Positions 1-7,172 of a stretch of 10,408 bases of DNA are shown piece after piece. Below the pieces are notes generated by a model. That model did not search any database, was not told where the DNA came from, and saw nothing but the letters and a program-made list of their open reading frames with translations. The stretch covers positions 10,702-21,109 of the forward strand of contig NW_014012787.1 of the NCBI RefSeq assembly GCF_000611645.1, in the 5' to 3' direction. Position 1 is the stretch's first letter, and every line of letters starts with the position of its first letter. Both the position numbers and the translations under genes were made by a program. This DNA is from Monoraphidium neglectum. Lineage: Eukaryota > Chlorophyta > Chlorophyceae > Sphaeropleales > Selenastraceae.

Positions 1-1415
1 CCGCCACTCTCCGTAGCGCTGCGCTTCTCCAAGCTGCTGCCCCCCGGCCACCTGCTGACCAAGACCGCGCAAGACTTGAAGCAGCGCCACGAGTTTGAGG
101 GCCTGCTGGCGGAGGCGCAGCGCCACGAGCAGCAGTGGGAGCGGGAGAATCTGAAAGGAACGTCAGGTGGCGGCGGCGACGAGAGCAGCTTTCCCACTAA
201 AAGCGGATGGGGCGCAGCTGGCTCGGGCGATGGCTGGCGGCAGCCAGCGTCGCGGACGGGCTCCCCAGACGGTGAGCGTTCTGCCCAGGGGGCTGCCCGC
301 AGCCCTGCAGACCTGGGGCCCGTATGTGCATAGAAGCTGCATCACAGACTTGAGGCGCGACCAGATGCCTCAACCACCAGGTGCCCTCCAGCCAACCACG
401 CCCCACCCTGCTGCCCCGCCGCACGCTTGGACCTGGCCGCCGCCGTCGGGCACATACAGCAGGGGCATGGCAAGTGATGAAGCGCTCCATTGTGTCCATC
501 CCCTGGGAAAAGAGCGCCGCTGCCGCCGCAGCCGCCGCGCGTTCGGGCGAGGACGCGCGCTGGGAGGAGGCGGGCGTCCCGGACTTCTGTGCGCCCCAGC
601 TGGGCGCCGAGGAAGCATGGCAGGCCGGCCGCTTGGAGTGCGAGCGCGCCGCCTGCGCCGCCGCGCGGCTGCCGCTGCGGGAGACGCCGCTGGGCCACCT
701 GCTGCTGGCAGAGCCAATCGTTGTCGAGCAGCGGTGGGCGGCGGAAGCGGCGGCGCGGGCCGCCGCGTCCGCGGCCGCCGCGGCGCAGCAGCAGGAGCAG
801 CAGCGGGAGCAGGAGCAGCAGCAGCAGCAGCGGGGTGCGTCGCCGCGCCAGACGCGGAGCCCTAGGGACGCGCGGCCGCTGAGCGCCCGGCGCGGCAGCC
901 GGCCGGCAAGCGCGGCAGCGGGCGGCGGTGGGACCGGTGGGGCCGCTTCTCCTGGGTGGCTCACGGCCAGGTCTGACCGAGGGGCTGGGGGCAGCGGCAG
1001 CGGCAGCGGTGGCGGCGGCAGACATGCGAGCACGACTCCGAGGGGGCTGATTGATGCAAACCCTTTTCTCGCAAAGGAGAGCAGCGGCGGTAGCCCAGCA
1101 TGTTCCCCGGCTCCACCAAGTGGTGCTGCGTCGATGTCAAGGCCCGAGCTGCTGCAGACGCAGCCGGCAGGGAGATTAGCAGCAGCCAATGAACAGGAGC
1201 AGGACAAGCAGCTGCAGCCGCCGCCGCCGCAGCAGCAGCAGCGGCCTGCCTCAGGGATTACACCACCGCCCCTCCAAATGTCTCGGCTTGGATCCCCACC
1301 AGCCGGCGCAAGGCGTCCAAGTGCTGGGGGCTTTGGCGCTTTGAGCGCGCCGTCCGCAAGAGGGGATGCAGCCATGGCAGCAGCCGGCAGGCTGGATATG
1401 TTGAGCAGAGCGTGA
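1..1415 (+). CDS. 3' part of a disordered Ala/Gln/Ser/Pro-rich protein, function unknown
   Basis: Two exons are visible. The first is open in frame from base 1 (its true 5' edge lies outside, or at an acceptor ending at 16) and ends at 271 before GTGAGC. The second runs from 463, after a CAGCAG acceptor, to TGA 1413-1415. Both junctions are phase 1, so frame is kept across a 191-bp intron. The upstream part has a Leu/Glu-rich, probably helical stretch (FSKLLPPGHLLTKTAQDLKQ, then a Glu/Arg/His-rich segment). After the junction comes MKRSIVSIPWEK, an Ala run, an acidic segment, an Ala/Gln-rich helix around 745-830, a basic Ser/Arg/Pro region near 835-910, a Gly/Ser run near 990-1020, and a PPPP-QQQQ tract near 1215-1241. 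This composition suggests a mostly disordered scaffold or regulatory protein; I do not recognise the family. An in-frame alternative donor (CAG|GTGGCG) ends the first exon at 166. The low-complexity sequence limits certainty. Confidence 0.6.
272..462 (+). other. Intron with tandem CAGCAG acceptor
   Basis: The donor is G|GTGAGCG and the acceptor is CATACAGCAG. The upstream frame stays open to a TAG at 331-333 inside the intron, and the downstream frame has no credible start of its own, so splicing is needed to join them. Either AG of the CAGCAG pair (exon starting at 460 or 463) keeps frame and differs by one codon. Confidence 0.6.
786..830 (+). repeat. CAG-type trinucleotide tract coding for Gln/Glu
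   Basis: Interrupted CAG repeats (CAG with GAG and CGG interruptions) inside the last exon of the first gene encode a Gln/Glu-rich stretch directly after an Ala-rich helix. The pattern is consistent with an extended or coiled helix, and the length could vary between strains. Confidence 0.8.
1209..1241 (+). repeat. CCG/CAG tract coding for poly-Pro then poly-Gln
   Basis: Four CCG codons are followed by four CAG codons in the reading frame of the first gene. This is a typical low-complexity linker in GC-rich algal proteins. Confidence 0.8.
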
Positions 1416-2256
1416 TGACCTGGTAGACCACGGGTACAAATTGACAAGAGGTTTGACGCTTTGCACGCCTGATGCGCACTCACCTACGTTGGAATTCAAC
1501 AAAGGGCAAGCGTGGGCATCAGGTGGTTGACCGATGACCATCCAGCACCCTGGGCAGATAGAGGCAATTATCCAAGCTAATTGGATATAAACAGCGGACT
1601 GTTGAACGTCATGTCAGTGGCTACGAGGCTTGGGCCTGCCTCAAGCCTGTCCAGATGGTAGGAGACTGGATGTCACTCGGCATATAAGTGCTGAATGCTC
1701 GTCACTCCGCATCGACCGCATCCAGGCAAACCCTGAGCCTGTCAGGCCCCACAAGAAGCTGCCGACAGCAAAGCTGGCAAATCCGGTCCAACAAGCTCGA
1801 AAATGGAAGCTGCCCACGCAAATGGCTAGTTGGTGGCGAGCGAGTGTCCAGTCAGGATGGCACGAGGGAGGTGAGCTGAAAAGGGCAGGTCCAGCCTGAA
1901 AATTTGCCATGAAGGTGACATAGGCATGGTGGCCCCGCTGCTGTTTCATTACTGTGCAGCACTTGCAGCTACTGATGAGCCATGAACTCTTCTGTCCACC
2001 TCAGATATTTCGTCAGGGTTATAAGGTCAAGTCGTGCTGGGGTGCGTTGTGTCTAGTCAGTAGCCATGCATGCATCTAAGGTTGCTTACCTTGCGAGTGA
2101 TACTGGGTAGGCAGGACTTAAGCGTGCATGTGTGGCATGCGCTGTGCTACTGTCCCCGCTCACAGCTCATATTATGATCACCATCTATCCTCACTGTTTG
2201 GTCACCACCTTTCTTACATGTATCAGCAGCCGTAAAGAGGGAGCAGGGCTATTTTG

Positions 2257-2261
2257 TGTAA
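2257..2261 (+). terminator. Candidate polyadenylation signal TGTAA of the first gene
   Basis: TGTAA is the usual poly(A) signal in chlorophyte algae. This is the first plus-strand copy after the stop at 1415 and would give a 3'UTR of roughly 850-880 nt, long but normal for these algae. It is a five-base motif, so chance occurrence is possible. Confidence 0.35.
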
Positions 2262-2544
2262 AGCAGTTTATCGGCCCAGCACTCTGGGACGTGGCTCTCA
2301 AAGGGGAAGTGCGGGACGGCAGCTCATGCGACGAACGCCCTGGGGCAAGACTGGAGGTGCTTATGAATGTATTGGCCCAGGGAAAGTAGGCGGCGCCTAG
2401 GTGCAGGGCATACGGCATTGGCCGTGGTGCGCCAGACGCAGCCGGATCAGATGGCAGGCAAGAAGAGGGGTTTTTGCAGGCGGGGCAGGGAGCAAACATC
2501 ATAAGTGCATCTAAGCGGCGGGCGGACCTAGTTGTGCCAGGGCG

Positions 2545-2551
2545 TATAAAA
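2545..2551 (+). promoter_or_regulatory. TATA-like element without an assignable gene
   Basis: TATAAAA sits in a GC-rich context (GCGTATAAAAGCC). About 30 bp downstream there is no ATG-initiated reading frame with coding-like codon use, so if it is a promoter the product would be non-coding or unannotated. Related motifs follow at 2824 and 2870. Confidence 0.2.
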
Positions 2552-3080
2552 GCCAAACGGTGGCGGCTGTTGGAGAGTGTGTGCAGGCACTTGCCTCCAA
2601 GTTGGAAGCCGTCTGCGCAGTGCTGGTCCCTCACGCACAGAGTCTGCCGATGGCCAGCCACCAACTGATGAAACCAGCTTCATCGCCTGCGAGTGGGTGC
2701 CAACGAGGGGCGCCCTGCTCTGGGCGGCGGATGAAGCCGCGGCTGCAACCCCACATGGGGGAGTCGGGGTGTCACAGTGAGATGAAATTGAGCCGACGCC
2801 AAATGGCGGGGTGCAAGCGCGCGTATAAGTGTGGGCGTCGCGTCTGGAAAGTGCAATCCAGCCAGTATGTATAAAATTCTACATTGGATGGCGTTCACCC
2901 CATGCAAAACTCACAGGAGTCTGTGACATGGGATTCCGTGCGTCGCATGCGCCAGTAGTGCGCATGTGACCCACTCGAGGCATACTGTCATGCCATAGCC
3001 GCGCTGTCATTGGCAGCGCTGCGGCCAACTCCATGACGATGATGCCCTCATCGCACATCCAGCATGTGGTGGTGTAGTAC

Positions 3081-3180
3081 AGTGTATATGTGTACGTGTG
3101 TGTGTGCGCGCAAAAACGTGCGTGTGCCTGTGTGCACGATTTGTGTCTGCGCATGCCATGTGCGAAGTCGCGTGCGTGCA
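3081..3180 (+). repeat. GT-rich alternating purine/pyrimidine tract
   Basis: About 100 bp dominated by imperfect GT/GC dinucleotides (GTGTATATGTGTACGTGTG and onward). It looks like a degenerate microsatellite downstream of the LPMO gene, with potential for left-handed or otherwise unstable DNA. Confidence 0.7.
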
Positions 3181-3888
3181 TGGCATACAGTGTTGTCCTC
3201 ATGCCCTTAGTGACAAATGCACTTGTGTGAGTGTGCATGTTGTCTGGCATGCGACTTGGTTGTGACGACAAAGCGGACCTTTGACGGTCAACACTTCCAA
3301 GGTTCAGGTCAGGCAGCTCTGGGGTAATCCGAATCTCCGGGGGTCCCAAATTGCTACGTGTGTTGCCCGCTGCACAATTCCGCATCGACTGGGGTGTGGC
3401 CTGGAGGGGCCCTCAGCGCACAGGCGGCTGCTGTGCAGCGCAATGGTATCAGAGCTGGATGGACGCGGTGTATGAGGGCACAGAGAGTGGCCGATGCGTA
3501 TGCGCAGCAGGCTGGAGTGCAATGCGTAAAGGCAACAGTGGAACCAGAGCTGCGCAGTGCGGATGCGCACTGAGCTGCTGCGTGGCGCAGCACAAGTGGA
3601 AACCAAAGCCCTGCTCGCCCAGCACAGTGAGCGGGTGCCCAGCAGGGCGAGACATGGGGCTGATGGTGGGGGGCACTGGGTCCCCCCTTGACAAGACTAG
3701 GTTTGCCCGGCGCAGTGTGCAGTGCCCGTGTAAGGCACCCGACAAAGAAGGGGGAGTGCGAGCAGCGCAGGCCGCGCGTGCACCACTGCCCTAAAAACAG
3801 CCACGGCCGTGAGTGCGAGCCCCTCTTCGCCTCTCTGGATCACAAGCGAGGGTCAACCCGACGGAAAGCACATGGAATGCGCTCCACT

Positions 3889-6085
3889 CTAGTTGTCCCT
3901 CTGGTGGATGACCGGGGGCTGAACCTTGCCCCAGTAGCCGCCCTTGATGCTAACGGCGCTGTTCCACGGTGGGTACTGGGTCGACAGGTCGATCTTGGCG
4001 TTGGCCATGATGCGCACGTCGGCGCAGTTGACAAACTCCCTGAAGGCAGTTGCGGATGTGCGCCCAGGGTTAAGAGGCAGACGCGAGCAAGAAGGCGAGC
4101 GAAAGCGGGGATTGGGATGCGCAGATCGCAGCAAGTGTGGGGCAGGTGGCAGGTGGAGCAGCGCAGGCAGCTTTGCACCAACATAACAGGCACCCGTGGC
4201 ACCAGGATGGCGGCGGGGGCACGCGGGCAGTGGGGGTGGTGCTCACTCGGGGTACGCCACTCCTGGGGCGCCGCAGGTGCCCATCTGCTGCTTGTTCTCG
4301 CACTGGGGGAAGGGGTTACCCTTCTCGCACGGCGGCCAGCAGTTGTGCCCCGTGATCCAGGTCTGCGGTAAGGAGTGATGATCCGGGGCGAGGGGAAATT
4401 GAAAACAATTAATGAGCCGATCCAAGTTTCTATGAGCACCCATGCTCTAGTTGGCTGCACACCACGCGCTGAGCAGGCAGGAAGGTAGCAGTAGCCGCAA
4501 TACAATTTGACCAGGCAGCCACCCGGCGTCTGCACACACAAATTCCCTAGCAATCACCGGTACGCATTTGCCACTTACCCACTGCAGCTTGCAGTGGTCG
4601 CACTTGAAGCCCTGCGGCAGCATCCACTGGGTGCGGTACACCCACATGCCCTTGAACGTGCTGCAGAAGCGCTGGCCTGTGCAGCCCCAGCCGGAGCGCT
4701 CGGTGATGTCGGGGAGGGTGTACGCGGAGAAGGTCCCGTCGCCTGCAAGATAAGGTAAAAAAATGAAGAATGGGGTTGGCGGGGCCGGGTAAAATTCGCG
4801 TGCGAGGCAGACGATGAGGCAGCGGCGCGGAGTTTGGGTGTCATGATGGCTGAGCGGCACCTCGATTACGTGGTGCCAGCGTGATATGCATGCTTTCACG
4901 GGGTGAGATCCGGCCGCGCAACAGGGGCATGCACGAGCCAGCCAGCACCGCAACAGCGGCAGGCTCGAGCCCAAGGTTCACGCCCGCAAAGCAAGGCGAT
5001 GAGGCCTGGCGCCGCGGCGCACCGTATTTCGGTCCGTCGCCGCCGTAGTTGCCGCCCCCCCAGCCGCCCTTCACGTTGGGAAGGTACCAGCTTTTGGTGT
5101 TGGTGTGGCCGGGGGCCTTCAAATACAGGTTCTTGCACTTGCCCTGGCCCGGCTTAGCGTCCAGGCTGCAGATCTGGACGGACATGCGGCCCATGTGGTT
5201 GACCGCAAACAGAGTGTCGACGTTGATGACCTGGCGGGGGGCGGGAGGAGGTCGCATTGTGGTGGCGTGCGTGGGAGGGACGAGCAGGTGGGCGGGCGCA
5301 CTGACGGCTTGCTGGGGCCCTCAGTGGCGCGCTTTCGCAACGTCAGCGCCGTCGCACACAGGTGGCGCGAGCTCAAAAACACATGTACAACACATGTGCG
5401 ATCAGGGCACGGAGACAGTCAGAAGCTGCACCATCGCCGCCCCACCTGGCCCTCAGCATAGGTGGCCTGGATGCTGCCCGGCCTGTCCCACCGGTTCTCA
5501 TTATGTGCGTCGCCGCAGTAGTTGCGGCGGCCCTTGGGGTACTGCAGGCGGCCCTTATCTGATACCACTGACACGCCTGTGTGTGGGACAAGGCAGCGCG
5601 CAGTGCTGTGGGCAATGCTTGCTAGGCGGGGCAAGATTGGGTAAGGCATGGGGTTGGTGCAAGTCAAGCGTTGCCTGGCGGGAGCGCGGCCCGGTTCCGC
5701 CCCCGACATTTTGGCAGCCAGGTGCTGATGAGTGGCGCTGCAAGCCATGGACCTATGCGCTGCTCCCTCCGGCAGGCGCCCGTCCTGGCTTTGTCAGGCA
5801 CCTCGCTGGCCCATGCTGAGCCCTGCCTTGCGCTTTGACACCAAGAGGTCGCCTGCTCTCTGTGGCTATCTGGGACACCACATCGCAGCCTTTTGCAACC
5901 CACCCACCTCCCATGTTGAGGCCATGCGCCCAGGCAAAGTTATCTTGAAGGTATCCAGCCCAATTGCGCGAGCGTGGGTTGATCATCATGCCGTGCCCAG
6001 CCGCAGGCGCGAGCAGCTGCAGCGCGAGCGCTGCTGTCAGCAGCGCCGTTGCCATGGCTGCAGGTCTTCCGTTGCTGACAGCCAT
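3889..6085 (-). CDS. Secreted copper lytic polysaccharide monooxygenase (PF03067, AA15-like)
   Basis: Six exons (minus strand): 6085-5908, 5576-5446, 5230-5023, 4742-4579, 4362-4247, 4039-3889; 948 nt, 315 residues. All introns are GT-AG with matching phases (1,0,1,0,2). LPMOs use Cu with O2 or H2O2 to cleave glycosidic bonds in chitin, cellulose or related glycans. Residues 1-30 are a hydrophobic signal peptide ending APAAG; cleavage exposes His31 (HGMMINPRSRNW), the copper His-brace N-terminus. Family motifs follow: WAHGLNMGG (52-60), NYCGD (78-82), GQVINV (102-107), AVNHMG with the second brace His115, a Gly/Trp loop (158-171), CDHC (220-223), TGHNCWPPC (231-239) and EEFVNCADVRI (266-276), whose Phe268 probably sits at the axial copper site. 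Twelve mature cysteines allow six disulfides. No carbohydrate-binding module, membrane segment or tail is seen. The native substrate is unknown; wall remodelling or glycan breakdown are inferences. Start at 6085 was chosen for a basic n-region; ATG 6055 has better context (GCCATGG) and gives a 20-residue signal peptide. Confidence 0.9.
4040..4246 (-). other. LPMO intron 5 (phase 2)
   Basis: Donor GA|GTGAGC and acceptor CTGCCTTCAG|GGA. Reading through would end at once at TGA (YPE-stop); splicing instead yields GVAYPEEFVNCADVRI and the C-terminal metal-site strand. Confidence 0.9.
4363..4578 (-). other. LPMO intron 4 (phase 0)
   Basis: Donor TGG|GTAAGT, near-consensus, and acceptor CTTACCGCAG|ACC. 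Joining yields CKLQWTWITGHNCWPPC. Confidence 0.9.
4743..5022 (-). other. LPMO intron 3 (phase 1)
   Basis: Donor TACG|GTGCGC and acceptor TTATCTTGCAG|GCG with a pyrimidine-rich run before it. Joining yields GPKYGDGTFSAYTLPD. Confidence 0.85.
5231..5445 (-). other. LPMO intron 2 (phase 0)
   Basis: Donor CAG|GTGGGG and acceptor CGCCAG|GTC. Joining yields YAEGQVINVDTLFAVNHMG, rebuilding the conserved GQxIxV...NHxG block across the junction. Confidence 0.9.
5577..5907 (-). other. LPMO intron 1 (phase 1)
   Basis: Donor GGAG|GTGGGT and acceptor CACACACAG|GCG. Joining gives HGLNMGGVSVVSDKG, which fits the expected run from the N-terminal motif to the NYCGD motif. Reading straight through soon leaves any family similarity. 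Confidence 0.85.
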
Positions 6086-7172
6086 GTGTATCGTCCCTGC
6101 TTGGAGGCGTAGTTGGGGTGTCAACATCTCAGTTCGCACTCGCTCGCTGCGAAGTCCAGGCCTGCTTTGTCGGCAGCGCCCGGCAGCCCGCAGACGGCTG
6201 AGGTGCGGCAGCCGGTAGGCGCTTATGCGACTGAATCCGTGCCTGGACTGGTTGTGCATCTTGTCTCACCTGTAGTTCGTGCACCGAATCGACAGAGCGA
6301 GCTGCAGCGCCCTTGCCGGATCGTCTCCAAGGTCCTGATGCCCAAGGTGTGCTGCGTGTGAATACAAGTCTACGTTGTTGTTGCGTGCTGCTGCAGAAAT
6401 CGCGGCAGGTGCGAGGTCCCTTTGGCACGCCTAATTCAATTTTGTGTTTTCGTGTGGATGCAGCGGCGCAATTAGATAAAAATGTTTGATCAAGCTCAAG
6501 GCTGACAATGGAGAGCCAGCGGTCGTCCTGGGCTGCTGCACGCTTCGGGTTACACCGCTCAACGGTGACACCGCCACGGAGTCACAGCAGGGCGAGCGCT
6601 GATGGCCAACTGCATAGTCTTGCAAGCATGATTCAATGACAACGCGACCAGAAGGTGTGTCGGGGCAGGCCGGGGGGTAAACCAACCAGTGTTTTTGCGT
6701 TGATGCAGAGGACGGCGGCCTAATGGATGGGCCCCGATTTGCGCACTTGTTGTGGTGAGAGCCACCTCATGTGAGCAGAGATCCAAGACTCGAAGGTTTG
6801 GCGCCGATAGGCAATACTGCATCAATTCAAGCCAATGCTGACACCATGCCAATAGTGGAGGAAGTGTAGTGGGTGAAACACGACGATGGGAGCAGCAAAA
6901 CTGGCTCCTTTCGACTGACACATCTGGAGGTGATCCTTGCTGAACACAATGTGTGGTAAGGCTTACATGCAACACAATTTGCGATTAATCCATATTGCTG
7001 ACGGGTCACCCACCAATCACGCTGATGTAGCGCCGCGGCGGAAACCAGAGTCCCAACAATCTAGCCAGTGCATCAGGGACTGAATTTGGAAGTCCCGCAC
7101 GCCGCTCACTCTCAGTGGCCGCACAGCAAACGCACCGGCCCACCTGGGCTTCCGCAGCAGGCAATGCCAGGA
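6086..7172. other. Intergenic: LPMO 5' region and NOPCHAP1-like 3'UTR
   Basis: No coding region is supported here; ORFs are short, low-bias and mutually overlapping. On the minus strand it should hold the 3'UTR of the upstream snoRNP-factor gene (poly(A) signal at 6963-6967) and the promoter and 5'UTR of the LPMO gene. I see no clear TATA box at a sensible distance before the LPMO start and no copper-response (GTAC-core) motif. Confidence 0.6.
6963..6967 (-). terminator. Polyadenylation signal TGTAA of the NOPCHAP1-like gene
   Basis: On the minus strand TGTAA (plus-strand TTACA) occurs about 206 nt after the stop codon, the nearest copy downstream. A second copy lies further on at 6550-6554. 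The short distance and correct strand support the first as the functional site. Confidence 0.55.

Larger units (their letters stand above)
1416..3888. other. Convergent intergenic region, no convincing gene
   Basis: About 2.5 kb separates the stop codons of two convergent genes. ORFs here are short, overlap on both strands, lack the G/C-ending codon bias of the real exons, and show no recognisable domains. The region should include both 3'UTRs. It also contains TATA-like motifs (1586-1591, 2545-2551, 2824-2829, 2870-2876), a GT-rich tract (3081-3180) and a tRNA-iMet-primer-like 12-mer at 3444. A small unannotated non-coding RNA cannot be excluded. Confidence 0.6.

Noticed and set aside
197..1483. 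428-residue minus-strand ORF opposite the first gene
   Set aside because: It is a GC-rich shadow frame: long Cys/Leu/Ser homopolymers arise from reading the plus-strand GCN/CAG/GGC codons backwards, and there is no domain. The plus strand has splice-consistent frames.
2660..2690. Possible box C/D snoRNA (CTGATGA near 2665)
   Set aside because: A single C-box-like match without a paired D box, terminal stem or recognisable guide; such heptamers occur by chance in several places here.
3300..3900. Intact LTR or TRIM retrotransposon around the primer-binding-site match
   Set aside because: The sequence after the polypurine run (from 3757) is not repeated before 3444, so no terminal repeat pair is present.
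3840..4553. 237-residue minus-strand ORF
   Set aside because: It is the wrong frame over LPMO exons 5 and 6 and their intron; the adjacent frames carry the family motifs.
5049..5819. 256-residue plus-strand ORF
   Set aside because: It runs antisense across two exons and two introns of the LPMO gene, has no recognisable domain, and is explained by the G/C codon bias of the real exons.
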